Source: Propionibacteriaceae bacterium
Lineage (GTDB): Bacteria; Actinomycetota; Actinomycetes; Propionibacteriales; Propionibacteriaceae
Assembly: GCA_009778725.1 (NCBI GenBank)
Contig: WRFP01000005.1
Coordinates: 1-33,856, forward strand
Reading direction: 5' to 3'
Length of the DNA: 33,856 nucleotides
In this document: piece by piece, positions 7,216-15,507 of the stretch
Layout: every line of letters starts with the position of its first letter
Position numbering within the stretch: position 1 is the first letter of the stretch
The notes under the pieces: model-generated
Databases searched by the model: none
What the model was told of the DNA's origin: nothing
Seen by the model: only the letters and a program-made list of their open reading frames with translations
Position numbers and translations under genes: made by a program

Positions 7216-9189
7216 CTAGATGAACTCGTGGTCTTCGGGCTTGACCGCCTCGGTCACGTCCCAGTATTCGACGTTGGTGTACGGCCAGATCTGCGAGACC
7301 CGGCCCTTGCTGTTCTGATACCAGGTCTGGACGTACGGCTGCCCCCAGGCCATCCGCTGGTTGGCGGAGTCGACCCAGGCCACGAACTGGTCGAAGGCCT
7401 CTGGGCGCACATCGATTCCGCGTGCTCCGCGGACCAGCACCTCGCGCATGGCCTTGATCGAGAACTCTGTGGCCCGCTCGATCATGAAGATCAGGCTGCC
7501 CGCGACCACGCCGCCGACATTGGGCCCATAGAGCAGGAAGAGATTCGGAAATCCAGGAACTGACAAGCCATTATAGGCGCGCGCGTCGCCGTTCCAGAAG
7601 TCGTGCAACTCGACACCGCCACGCCCGATCACCTCCACGCCATCCATGTAGTCCGACGGGCGGAAGCCGGTGGCGAAGATCACCAGGTCGACCTTGTGCT
7701 CCGTACCGTCTTGGGTGACGATGCCGTCGGCGGTGAACTTCGCGATCGGCGAGGTCACCACGGTGGTCTGCCGGGCGCGCAGAGCCGCCGCCCACACGTC
7801 GTTGTCGCGCAGCATCCGCTTCGCGCCCGGCGGATAGCTCGGGACGGCCAGTTCCAGCAGTTCGGGACGGCCCGCGTACTGGACCTTCATCCGTCCGATC
7901 AGTTCGTCGCGCACCTTCTGGTTCGTGGAGGACACGCTCAGCGGCGCGCCGGTCCAATCGTCTTCCATGGTGACGGTGTGGAAACGACCGGGGATGCCGG
8001 TCAGGGTGACCCAGAGCCTATACCATTGCCCATAGTGCGGGACCTTGCGGACCAGCCAGGCGAAGGTGTCCGAGACCGGTTCGTGGTACGCCGGTGTCGG
8101 CAGCATCCAGGGGGCGTGGCGCTGGAAGACGATCAGTTCGTCGACATCGCTGACGATGGCCGGAGCGATCTGGTAGGCACTGGCGCCCGTCCCGATGACG
8201 GCGACCCTCTTGCCCCTCCAGGTGATGGATTGGCGCCATTGGGCGGAGTGGACAGTCTCGCCGGTGAAGTCGGCCAACCCCTCGATGTCGGGGATGTTGG
8301 CGATGTCGAGCTGGCCCAGCCCGGAGATAATCGCGGAGAAGCTGCGTACGCGCTCGGCTCCGCTGGAGTCGCGGGTCGTGACACGCCACACCCCGGCGTC
8401 CTCCTCCCAGACTGCCCTGATCAGCCGCGTCGAAAACTCGATTTTCTTGGTCAGACCGGCCCGGTCGGCCACCTCGCACAGGTAGTCGCAAATCTCACCG
8501 CCGGTCGCAAACTGGTGCGGCCAGTCAGCTCGTTGGGCGAAGGAGTACGAGTACCCGAAAGTCGGGGTGTCCAGGCGCACGCCAGGATAACTGTTCTTCA
8601 TCCAGGTGCCACCCACCCCCTGAGCGGCCTCGATCATGGTGAAGGGAAGACCGGTTTGGCTCAGCCGGTAACCGGCGGCGATCCCGCCCACACCGGCTCC
8701 GACGACGAGGACCTCGAACTGTGCCGCCCCGGGCAGCTCACCCATGCTCCCATCAGGGCGGGCACCCTTGTCAGGGGCCAGATCCAGCTCGTGGATCAGC
8801 GAAGGAACATAGGACTGGTTGCCATTGGACAAGAAGACCAGGATGGCGTGGGCATCGTCCTGGGTCAAGGTGTCCACTGCGGTGATTTTTTCGTCGCGTA
8901 GCCGCTTCAGCGCGTCCACGGCCACCGCCCGGGCCTTCGCCTGCTGAGCGACGGTCATGCCCCCATGCGGGTGATTGACCGTGTCGACCGGCGGCAGCGG
9001 CGGGCGCAGATCCTCGGTCAGGAAGGTGGTGTCACGCGTCGCAGCCGCCAGAGCAGCCAGGAGCGCGGGCAGGTCAGCCTCAGCCGCCACCTGGCGCAAG
9101 AACTCGTCGGACTCGGTGATCGGTTCCGTCGCCGCCTGCCAGAAGACGTCGTCGAATCTGTTGGCTGCGGATGTGGTGATGTCGGTCAT
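7216..9189 (-). CDS. FAD/NADPH Baeyer-Villiger monooxygenase, HAPMO-like
   Basis: This 657-residue flavoprotein inserts one oxygen atom next to a ketone carbonyl, giving an ester or lactone. The FAD Rossmann motif is VVGAGVGG (about 163-169), followed by GGTW. The Baeyer-Villiger fingerprint is FTGETVHSAQW (308-318), and the NADPH Rossmann motif is GTGASA (333-338). An extra N-terminal region of about 150 residues precedes the FAD domain. Such an extension is typical of 4-hydroxyacetophenone monooxygenase (HapE-type) rather than cyclohexanone monooxygenase. The substrate is therefore likely an aryl ketone, but this is an inference. It is the last gene of a three-gene operon; it starts 11 bases after the flavin hydroxylase stop, with a GAGGAGG Shine-Dalgarno. 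Confidence 0.85.
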   Translation of the reverse strand: MTDITTSAANRFDDVFWQAATEPITESDEFLRQVAAEADLPALLAALAAATRDTTFLTEDLRPPLPPVDTVNHPHGGMTVAQQAKARAVAVDALKRLRDEKITAVDTLTQDDAHAILVFLSNGNQSYVPSLIHELDLAPDKGARPDGSMGELPGAAQFEVLVVGAGVGGIAAGYRLSQTGLPFTMIEAAQGVGGTWMKNSYPGVRLDTPTFGYSYSFAQRADWPHQFATGGEICDYLCEVADRAGLTKKIEFSTRLIRAVWEEDAGVWRVTTRDSSGAERVRSFSAIISGLGQLDIANIPDIEGLADFTGETVHSAQWRQSITWRGKRVAVIGTGASAYQIAPAIVSDVDELIVFQRHAPWMLPTPAYHEPVSDTFAWLVRKVPHYGQWYRLWVTLTGIPGRFHTVTMEDDWTGAPLSVSSTNQKVRDELIGRMKVQYAGRPELLELAVPSYPPGAKRMLRDNDVWAAALRARQTTVVTSPIAKFTADGIVTQDGTEHKVDLVIFATGFRPSDYMDGVEVIGRGGVELHDFWNGDARAYNGLSVPGFPNLFLLYGPNVGGVVAGSLIFMIERATEFSIKAMREVLVRGARGIDVRPEAFDQFVAWVDSANQRMAWGQPYVQTWYQNSKGRVSQIWPYTNVEYWDVTEAVKPEDHEFI

Positions 9190-9200
9190 GTGGGTCCTCC

Positions 9201-10835
9201 TCAGTTCATGGATGGATTGGTGGGCGGGCTGGGTGGTTGGTGCGGCGGCCGGACGAATGACCGAAGCCGCTCACGGGCGACGGTGTCGTCCTCGGCGGTG
9301 AACACCGCGGCGACGTACCGGTCGGGGCGTATCACAAGGTAGTGGGTCGTCTTGAGTTGCTGGGTGGGCTTGGCCACCCAACCAGTCAGGTCGAGCAGAT
9401 CGGACGCGTCCAGCGTGGAGTTGGTACCCAGCGGGCGCAACCGCCATTTCACCGCGCACAAGTCGGTCCAGTACGGGTCCACGATCCCCCACGGATCGGA
9501 CAGTGTCGGTCCGAGGGCCAACAAGGCCCAATCGTCGCCGAGCCGGGCGTCCAGGCCGGTCTGGACGCCGTCGGCGCCGCTGACCTGGGGCTGGGGGAGC
9601 GACTTGCCCACCAATGCTGCCAACTCCTTGTCAACATCCTCGGCGGGTGGGGCTGCCACCCCGTCGCTGTAGTCGGGCAGCGTGATGAAGCGCATGTCGG
9701 ACAGGTACTGGTGAACCGGGGGGACGAGCTTGGCCACAGTGAAAAAGACATCGCGGGCAATCGGCGCGACCTTGCCCGCGGCCATGACGACCGAACCTGT
9801 ACGGTGGGAGATGTTGACCATCTTGGCGCCGTGTGTGCGACGCTCGGTGGAGTAGCTGTCGAGCAGTTTGTTCGTCGCCCGCCCGCGTACTGCTTCCAAA
9901 ATCTTCCACGACGCGTTCATGGCGTCGCGCATGCCGGAATTCAGTCCCTGGCCGGAGAAGGGGGGCATCAGGTGGGCGGCGTCGCCGATCAGGAAAACCC
10001 GGTCGACGCGGTAGTCGCGCGCCACCCGCTGATGGGCGAGGTAGACGTTGGCCCGCCGGATGTCCTCGGGCTTCAGGTTCGGCTGCCAGCGGCGAACCAG
10101 CTGGGCCACACCTTCCGGGCTGGTCATGGCCGTGGCGTCCTCGTTCTTGAACAGCATGTATTCCAAGCGCAAACGACCCTTGGTTCCCGGTACCATGACG
10201 TACGGGCGTTCGCCGTCGCCATGGAATTCGGCGTAGGGAGTACGGCTGCCAGGCACATTCAACAAGTCGATGACAATCCAGCGCTCGGGCTGGGTGGACC
10301 CCAGCAACGGGATGTCGAGGGCAGAGCGTACGAAGCTCTTCCCGCCGTCGGCGGCGACCAACCAACTGGACCGCAAATCCTGCGAGGCGCCAGCCGCGGT
10401 GGTGACGGTGACCGTGACCTGGTCACCGTCCTGGGCGATGGCCGTCGCACGGGTCCCGGTGAGGAATGTCAGTCCGGGGGTGGCCAGCGCCTGGTCCCAC
10501 AGCAGTTGCTCCATCACGGGCTGGTCGAATTGCGACTTGGCCGGGTGCCCGGTCTTCGAGGGGACGGGTTTGGACGTGGCCAACAACCGGTCGTTCAAGC
10601 CGAAGTACTTCGCCCCGGTGTCCAGGTAGGAGTCGGCCTCAAGTTCTCCGGCCAGTCCCAAACGGTCGAGGATACGCAGGGCCTCCGCCACGATACTGAT
10701 CGCCCGGGGCATGTCGCCCGGCTTGTCCATGACCTCGACCACCGCAACACTGGCGCCACCTTTGGCCAGGATCAGCGCCGCGGTCAGACCGATCGGACCG
10801 GCGCCGATGACGGTGACATCGTACCTAGTGTTCAT
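9201..10835 (-). CDS. FAD-dependent aromatic hydroxylase (PheA/MhpA-like)
   Basis: This 544-residue class A flavin monooxygenase would hydroxylate a phenolic ring with NAD(P)H and O2. It shows the N-terminal GxGxxG (GAGPIGLTAALILAKGG), the middle DG motif (VAADGGKSFVRSAL), and the GD motif (LIGDAAHLMPPFSGQGLNSG) that binds the FAD ribityl chain. A C-terminal thioredoxin-like region is seen in the MhpA/phenol hydroxylase group, and the length fits. The product would be a dihydroxy or trihydroxy aromatic that feeds ring cleavage, but no dioxygenase is present in the window. It lies between the FAH-family gene (12-base gap) and the Baeyer-Villiger gene (11-base gap) in one operon. The ATG at 10835 follows GGAAGGG. 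Confidence 0.85.
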   Translation of the reverse strand: MNTRYDVTVIGAGPIGLTAALILAKGGASVAVVEVMDKPGDMPRAISIVAEALRILDRLGLAGELEADSYLDTGAKYFGLNDRLLATSKPVPSKTGHPAKSQFDQPVMEQLLWDQALATPGLTFLTGTRATAIAQDGDQVTVTVTTAAGASQDLRSSWLVAADGGKSFVRSALDIPLLGSTQPERWIVIDLLNVPGSRTPYAEFHGDGERPYVMVPGTKGRLRLEYMLFKNEDATAMTSPEGVAQLVRRWQPNLKPEDIRRANVYLAHQRVARDYRVDRVFLIGDAAHLMPPFSGQGLNSGMRDAMNASWKILEAVRGRATNKLLDSYSTERRTHGAKMVNISHRTGSVVMAAGKVAPIARDVFFTVAKLVPPVHQYLSDMRFITLPDYSDGVAAPPAEDVDKELAALVGKSLPQPQVSGADGVQTGLDARLGDDWALLALGPTLSDPWGIVDPYWTDLCAVKWRLRPLGTNSTLDASDLLDLTGWVAKPTQQLKTTHYLVIRPDRYVAAVFTAEDDTVARERLRSFVRPPHQPPSPPTNPSMN

Positions 10836-10847
10836 AGTTGTCCCTTC

Positions 10848-11699
10848 CTAGTTGTCAGCGACGAGTATGTTACGCAGTGTCCCCAAACCGGTGGCTTCGA
10901 TCTCCACCACATCGCCGGGAGCGAGGAAGGTGGGCGGCTCCATGAAAGCCCCGACTCCGCCAGGAGTTCCCGTGACGATCACATCTGCGGGAGCCAGAGC
11001 CGTGAACGCGCTGACGTACTCGATGATCGCCGGAATGTCGAAGATCAGGTCCGCGAAGACGGCGTGCTGGCGAATCTCACCGTTGACGCGAGTCTGCAGC
11101 ACAACCTGGTTGATGTCGGTCATCTCGCCGGCAGGGACGAAGTACGGCCCGAACGGCCCGGAGGCAGGGAAGTTCTTGCCGGGCGTCCACTGGCCGGTGT
11201 GCCGCTGCCAGTCGCGTGCGCTCAGGTCGTTGAACAAGGCATAACCCGACACCGCGGGCCAGGCATTTTCCCTGGTCGCCCGGTGGGTGTGCTGACCGAT
11301 GACGATGGCGATCTCGCCCTCATAGTCGTACATCTGGCTGGCCGCCGGAATCGGGATGGCGTCGCCGTGGGCCGCGAGGGTGTCCGCGAAGCGGAGGAAC
11401 ACCGTGGGGTGGGTAGCCTCGACCCGGCCGGTCTCTTCGCGGTGGCTGCGATAGTTGACACCGATGCAGATCACTTTGCCCGGGTTGTGGATGACGGGCA
11501 AGAAGGACGTGCCGTCCACGGGTTGGGTCGGCGAGTCATCCAGGGGAACCGGGTTCGCGAACACACCCGAACTGATAGCATCCTGCAGGGTCGGTGCGAC
11601 ATTCAATCCGCTCGGGCCCAGATCATGCAACACTCCTTCGCTGTCAGCGCCCCACGTGGGTCTGCCCTGGGAGTCGACGTAGCTGGCATAGTGCATCAC
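10848..11699 (-). CDS. Fumarylacetoacetate hydrolase (FAH) family protein
   Basis: This 283-residue enzyme belongs to the FAH superfamily, which hydrolyses or tautomerises 2,4-dioxo acids formed after aromatic ring cleavage. The C-terminal FAH domain begins near residue 75 (KVICIGVNYRSH). Divalent metal ligands are expected in DYEGEIAIVIG and NDLSARDWQ, and the late GTPGGVGAF motif is conserved. Typical members act on fumarylpyruvate, acylpyruvates or 2-hydroxyhepta-2,4-diene-1,7-dioate; this sequence does not settle which. It is the first gene of the operon, with an AAGGAG before the ATG at 11699. An AT-rich region with dyads lies upstream. Confidence 0.85.
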   Translation of the reverse strand: MMHYASYVDSQGRPTWGADSEGVLHDLGPSGLNVAPTLQDAISSGVFANPVPLDDSPTQPVDGTSFLPVIHNPGKVICIGVNYRSHREETGRVEATHPTVFLRFADTLAAHGDAIPIPAASQMYDYEGEIAIVIGQHTHRATRENAWPAVSGYALFNDLSARDWQRHTGQWTPGKNFPASGPFGPYFVPAGEMTDINQVVLQTRVNGEIRQHAVFADLIFDIPAIIEYVSAFTALAPADVIVTGTPGGVGAFMEPPTFLAPGDVVEIEATGLGTLRNILVADN

Positions 11700-11749
11700 A
11701 ATTCTCCTTGTGCTTGATCGCGAAGGCCGGGAACCTGCTAACCGGCGCT

Positions 11750-11807
11750 CAGATGACGAGGGATAAATATATTATTTGACTCAGAGTACATCATCTGAAA
11801 GAAGATG
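11750..11807. promoter_or_regulatory. AT-rich upstream region of the FAH operon with dyads
   Basis: CAGATGA at 11750-11756 is inverted at 11791-11797 (TCATCTG), and CATCT at 11792-11796 is inverted at 11803-11807. Between them is an AT-rich stretch (about 11763-11778) that stands out in this GC-rich region. It likely contains the promoter of the FAH/hydroxylase/monooxygenase operon and perhaps a regulator site. No convincing -35/-10 pair was found. Confidence 0.35.
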
Positions 11808-11882
11808 TGAAGTCCCTTGTCCCGATGCCGTGAACATCATGTCGGGTGGTCGTCCGCCGGACGGGGAAGAGGAGAAGGAGCC

Positions 11883-12026
11883 ATGAGCAGCAGCACAGGG
11901 GGAGAAGGACAAGGGGGAGAAGGACAACGGGGGAGAAGGACCAGGCAGTACGGTGAATGGCGGCTGAAGGATGCCGACCTGACTGGGCGGCCTGCGGGAA
12001 CTCTCAGCAGCCGGAGTCGCTCCTAG
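11883..12026 (+). CDS. Possible small Gly/Arg-rich protein
   Basis: This is an open frame of 47 residues that starts at ATG 11883, with a purine-rich GAGGAGAAGGAG just upstream. The N-terminal half is Gly/Glu/Arg-rich because the DNA contains three units of GGGGGAGAAGGAC. No family is recognised. The rest of the 11700-12037 interval holds only the upstream region of the FAH operon. The purine repeat makes both the Shine-Dalgarno match and the frame easy to obtain by chance. It may be a real short gene or simply a spacer. Confidence 0.25.
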   Translation: MSSSTGGEGQGGEGQRGRRTRQYGEWRLKDADLTGRPAGTLSSRSRS

Positions 12027-12052
12027 TCGTCGTACTCCTAGTCGTCGTACTC
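12023..12052. repeat. 15-bp tandem duplication spanning the GntR stop codon
   Basis: CTAGTCGTCGTACTC occurs twice in direct succession (12023-12037 and 12038-12052). On the minus strand each unit encodes Glu-Tyr-Asp-Asp-stop. The GntR protein therefore ends with the unit that lies further inside the gene, and a second in-frame copy with its own stop follows. Confidence 0.9.
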
Positions 12053-12745
12053 TTGGTCCCGCTGGCTGTCGGTGTGCAAGACCCCGCTGGAGGTGATCAC
12101 CGTCAAGCTCTTCGTATAGTGGTCGCGCAGCAGTTGCCCAGCCTTCGCGGTGTCGCGGGCCAGGGTCGCCTTGAGGATCGCGGTATGCTCGGCGGCGACA
12201 TCGCGGATGACCGCCTCATGGGTGGCAGCGGCCAATTGGCGGTAAAACAGCGTGATGTCGGCCAGGGTCTTGGCCAGACTCTTCAGGTGGTCAAGTCCGC
12301 ACGGCTCGAGGAGCATGGAGTGAAACAGAGCGTGGGCATCGGACCAAGATGTCGCAATGCGATTGGGGGATTCGGAGCGCCGCGGTGTGCCTTCCATCAT
12401 GTGGTGGGCGGCGATCAGTTGCGATTCCCAGGCCAGGTCTCCGCGCTCGATGGCCAACGCGATACCGAATTCCTCAACCCGGCACCGAAGTTCGGTCAGG
12501 TCAGCCAACTCGGTCGCGCCGAGGTCGGTCACGAAGAAACCGCGGTTGGGTTTCAGTTGGACCAACCAATCGCCGGCCAAGTGGGACAGGGCCTCGCGGG
12601 CCACCGTCGTTGAAGTCTCGTACCGCTCTGACAGGGGTCGCACGCTCAGCTTCGCCCCGGCAGGCCACGTCACCGCCAGGATGTCTGATCGTAATCGATT
12701 CCCCACTTCGGCGGTGATAGTTTCTGAGTCTGGTCGCCTTGCCAC
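12038..12745 (-). CDS. GntR-family regulator (FadR/FCD subfamily)
   Basis: This 235-residue protein has an N-terminal winged helix (about 10-75, with LSVRPLSERYETSTTVAREALSHL cut here to its role: the helix-turn-helix) and a C-terminal all-helical FCD ligand domain (about 85-215). The FCD domain shows the expected metal-site pattern of Asp/His residues (SDAHALFHS, AEHTAIL). FCD regulators usually sense small carboxylates and repress nearby catabolic genes. It is divergent from the thiolase/CoA-transferase operon and close to the FAH operon, so both are candidate targets. The start is GTG 12745; no Shine-Dalgarno is present, and a promoter places the transcript start near the GTG. Confidence 0.85.
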   Translation of the reverse strand: MARRPDSETITAEVGNRLRSDILAVTWPAGAKLSVRPLSERYETSTTVAREALSHLAGDWLVQLKPNRGFFVTDLGATELADLTELRCRVEEFGIALAIERGDLAWESQLIAAHHMMEGTPRRSESPNRIATSWSDAHALFHSMLLEPCGLDHLKSLAKTLADITLFYRQLAAATHEAVIRDVAAEHTAILKATLARDTAKAGQLLRDHYTKSLTVITSSGVLHTDSQRDQEYDD

Positions 12746-12754
12746 AGAGTCAGT

Positions 12755-12782
12755 ATACTAGGTTGGATTATGTTTAACACAA
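12755..12782 (-). promoter_or_regulatory. Promoter of the GntR gene, likely leaderless transcript
   Basis: On the minus strand, TTGTGT (complement of 12777-12782) and TAGTAT (complement of 12755-12760) are separated by 16 bases. Only 9 bases separate the -10 box from the GTG start codon. Transcription should therefore begin at or within a few bases of the start codon, giving a leaderless mRNA, which is common in actinobacteria. The surrounding 12760-12820 stretch is very AT-rich and shared with the divergent thiolase operon. Confidence 0.5.
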
Positions 12783-12820
12783 GTAAAAAAATATAATTAT
12801 GATAAACATTCAAATAATAT

Positions 12821-12868
12821 ACCCGAATCCACCGATCGCCTAGCAGCCATGGACCGGTGGATTCGGGT
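12821..12868. repeat. Short (48 bp) member of the intergenic inverted-repeat family
   Basis: Bases 12821-12834 pair perfectly (14 bp) with 12855-12868. The sequence joins the left end of the long copy at 15508 (CCGAATCCACCGATCGC) directly to its right end (TAGCAGCCATGG...CGGTGGATTCGGG), so it looks like an internal deletion derivative. It lies just upstream of the thiolase ribosome-binding site and could affect that leader. Confidence 0.75.
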
Positions 12869-12900
12869 AAGCATCGTGACGATGTCGAGGAGAGGCGCAG

Positions 12901-14112
12901 ATGGCGACGGCTTTTATATACGCGGCAGTACGGACCCCTTTCGGACGCGCTGGAGGCGCTCTGGCCACTGTCCGCCCGGACGACCTGGCGGCCCATGCCA
13001 TCACCGCCCTGCTGGCCAAGGTGCCTGATTTTCCCCAAGACAAAGTCGATGATGTTATCTGGGGACTTGCCAATGGCGCTGGTGAGGATAACCGCAATGT
13101 GGCCCGGATGGCTGCTCTCCTGGCGGGCCTGCCGGTCTCAGTCCCGGGTACAACGGTCAACCGTCTGTGCGGCTCCTCGCTCGACGCGGCCATTGCCGGT
13201 TCCCGGGCGATCGAGACCGGCGACGCCGATGTCGTACTCACCGGGGGAGTCGAATCGATGAGCCGGGCCCCCTGGGTCCTGCCCAAACCGGACCGGGCCT
13301 TTCCACCAGGCGACGTGACAGCCGTGTCGACCGCTCTCGGCTGGCGGCTGGTCAACCCCCGCCTGCCCGACACCTGGACGGTGTCATTAGGGGAAGCCAA
13401 CGAGGACTTGGCCGAGGAATATGGTATCTCACGTGAGCGCCAGGACGAGTTCGCGGCCCTCTCCCACCGCCTCGCGTCGCAGGCCTGGGACGCCGGATTC
13501 TACGACGATCTGGTCAGCCCCGTCACCGTCCCACAACGCCGCGGCGACCCGGTCGAGGTGGCTTTCGACGAAACAGTACGCCCCGCTTCGACTCCAGCCG
13601 CTCTGGCCGCGCTCCCGGCGTCCTTCCGCGCAGGGGGTACGATCACCGCCGGGAACGCCTCGCCACTGAACGACGGTGCGGCCGCTGTCCTGCTGGGCTC
13701 CCAGGGCGCCGCCGAGATCCTCGGCACGGCTCCGCTGGCCCGGATCGCAGGTCGCGGTGTCATGGCCGTCGAGCCCCAGCGCTTCTCCATCGCCCCCGTC
13801 GAGGCGGCCAACCGTGCCCTGGTCCGCGCCGGGATCACCTGGTCGGATGTGGGCGCCGTCGAGTTGAACGAAGCTTTCGCCGTCCAGGCCCTCGCCTGTA
13901 TCGACGCCTGGCCGATCGACCCCGAGATCGTCAACACTCGCGGCGGCGCCATCGCCATCGGCCATCCCCTGGGTGCTTCGGGAGCCCGCCTGCTGGGCAC
14001 CTTGGCCGCTGTCCTGCGCGAACGCGGTGAACGGTGGGGGGTCGCGGCCTTGTGCATCGGGGTGGGCCAGGGGCTGGCCGTCGTCCTGGAGAATTGCGAG
14101 GCCACGTCATGA
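12901..14112 (+). CDS. Thiolase, 3-oxoadipyl-CoA/acetyl-CoA acyltransferase
   Basis: This 403-residue thiolase II-type enzyme has the three catalytic residues in place: Cys90 (NRLCGSSLDA), His355 (GGAIAIGHPLGASGAR) and Cys385 (CIGVGQG). NEAF is also present. It would cleave a 3-oxoacyl-CoA with free CoA. Because 3-oxoadipate CoA-transferase subunits follow in the same operon, the likely substrate is 3-oxoadipyl-CoA (PcaF role), giving succinyl-CoA and acetyl-CoA. Acetoacetyl-CoA is an alternative. The ATG has GAGGAGAGG about 8 bases upstream. Its stop overlaps the next start as ATGA, so translation is probably coupled. Confidence 0.85.
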   Translation: MATAFIYAAVRTPFGRAGGALATVRPDDLAAHAITALLAKVPDFPQDKVDDVIWGLANGAGEDNRNVARMAALLAGLPVSVPGTTVNRLCGSSLDAAIAGSRAIETGDADVVLTGGVESMSRAPWVLPKPDRAFPPGDVTAVSTALGWRLVNPRLPDTWTVSLGEANEDLAEEYGISRERQDEFAALSHRLASQAWDAGFYDDLVSPVTVPQRRGDPVEVAFDETVRPASTPAALAALPASFRAGGTITAGNASPLNDGAAAVLLGSQGAAEILGTAPLARIAGRGVMAVEPQRFSIAPVEAANRALVRAGITWSDVGAVELNEAFAVQALACIDAWPIDPEIVNTRGGAIAIGHPLGASGARLLGTLAAVLRERGERWGVAALCIGVGQGLAVVLENCEATS

Positions 14113-14798
14113 GCCCACTGACAACGACCGATCCAGCCCAGGCCGTGGCCGGGATCGAAGACGGTTCGACCATCCTGGTCGGCGGTTTCGGCATGGCCGG
14201 AATGCCCGTCGAACTGATCGACGCCTTGATCGAACAGGGTGCGACCAACCTGACTATCGTCTCCAACAACGCAGGTAACGGCGACACCGGTCTGGCTGCC
14301 CTGCTGGGTGCAGGACGGGTGAGCAAGGTCGTCTGTTCGTTTCCAAGGCAGGTGGACTCGTACATCTTCGACGGCCTCTACCGGGCCGGAAAAATCGACC
14401 TTGAACTGGTCCCCCAGGGCAACCTGGCCGAACGGATGCGCGCCGCCGGTGCCGGGATCGGGGCCTTCTTCTGCCCCACAGCGGTCGGTACCCTGCTGGC
14501 CGACGGCAAAGAGACCCGCGTGATCGACGGGCGCACCTACGTCCTGGAGTACCCCATCCGTGGTGACTATGCGCTCGTCGCCGCCGAGACCGCCGACGCG
14601 GCGGGCAACCTGGTCTACCGCAAGACCGCCCGCAATTTCGGGCCCGTCATGGCGACCGCCGCCCGCCAGACCATCGTCCAGGTGCGCCACACCGTTCCCG
14701 TGGGCGGGATCGACCCGGAGATGGTGGTCACCCCCGGCATCTACGTCCGCCGGATCCTGGACTTGTCAGGAACATCCAGTACGGGAGGTGCCCGATGA
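14109..14798 (+). CDS. pcaI: 3-oxoadipate CoA-transferase, subunit A
   Basis: This 229-residue protein is the alpha subunit of a class I CoA-transferase. The N-terminal Gly loop VGGFGMAGMP binds the CoA pyrophosphate region. AGAGIGAFFCPTAVGT and the segments GKETR and KTARNFGP match PcaI/CatI, as does the late VTPGIYV. With subunit B it moves CoA from succinyl-CoA to 3-oxoadipate, the step before the thiolase. Succinyl-CoA:acetoacetate transferase is a close relative and cannot be fully excluded. It is coupled on both sides by ATGA overlaps (start 14109 with the thiolase stop, end with subunit B). Confidence 0.85.
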   Translation: MSPLTTTDPAQAVAGIEDGSTILVGGFGMAGMPVELIDALIEQGATNLTIVSNNAGNGDTGLAALLGAGRVSKVVCSFPRQVDSYIFDGLYRAGKIDLELVPQGNLAERMRAAGAGIGAFFCPTAVGTLLADGKETRVIDGRTYVLEYPIRGDYALVAAETADAAGNLVYRKTARNFGPVMATAARQTIVQVRHTVPVGGIDPEMVVTPGIYVRRILDLSGTSSTGGAR

Positions 14799-15466
14799 CC
14801 GCTGCGGATCGTACTGTCGAAAACCTCGACCGCCCACCGCTGGACTCGAGCGAAATGGCTGCCCGGGTAGCCCGCGACGTGCTCCCGGGATCCTATGTCA
14901 ACCTCGGTATCGGCTTGCCGACCAGGGTGGCGGATTTCCTGAACGACGACGCAGGGGTGACCTTGCACACCGAGAACGGCATGCTGGGCATGGGGCCCTA
15001 CGCGGTCGGCGACCAGATCGACCCGGAGCTGATCAATGCCGGGAAGATCCCAGTGACCGAACTGCTGGGCGCATCGTACTTCCATCATGCCGACGCTTTC
15101 GCCATGATGCGTGGCGGCCATATCGACCTGTGTGTCATGGGTGCCTATCAGGTCACCCCCGGCGGCGATCTGGCCAACTGGTCCACCGGCAAACCCGACG
15201 CGATTCCCGCTGTCGGAGGGGCAATGGACCTGGCCGTCGGTGCGAAATCCATCTATGTGATGATGGACCTGTTCACCAAGGACGGCCATGCCAAACTCGT
15301 TCAGTCGTGCAGCTACCCCCTGACCGGCGTCGCCTGCGTGGACCGCATCTATTCCGACCTGGCCGTCATCAACCTCGACCACGGACACGCCGTGGTCTGG
15401 GAAACCTACGGAATCAGCGTGGATGAACTGCGCACCCGCCTGGACGTTCCAGTGTACGAACTGTGA
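14795..15466 (+). CDS. pcaJ: 3-oxoadipate CoA-transferase, subunit B
   Basis: This 223-residue beta subunit carries the catalytic Glu in HTENGMLGMGP (Glu near residue 67), which forms the covalent glutamyl-CoA intermediate. The N-terminal VNLGIGLPTRVADF and the GGAMDLAVGAKSIYVMMD region are typical of PcaJ/CatJ. It forms the enzyme with the upstream subunit, whose stop overlaps its ATG by 4 bases. The operon ends here; the full-length intergenic repeat begins about 40 bases downstream. Confidence 0.87.
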   Translation: MTAADRTVENLDRPPLDSSEMAARVARDVLPGSYVNLGIGLPTRVADFLNDDAGVTLHTENGMLGMGPYAVGDQIDPELINAGKIPVTELLGASYFHHADAFAMMRGGHIDLCVMGAYQVTPGGDLANWSTGKPDAIPAVGGAMDLAVGAKSIYVMMDLFTKDGHAKLVQSCSYPLTGVACVDRIYSDLAVINLDHGHAVVWETYGISVDELRTRLDVPVYEL

Positions 15467-15507
15467 GCCGAGAGATGGGTTTCAGCGGTCATGCGTTTTC
15501 ATTGTTG

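Noticed and set aside
9342..11717. Plus-strand open frame of 791 codons
   Set aside because: It is antisense to the hydroxylase and FAH genes, has no domain, and arises from their GC-rich codon pattern.
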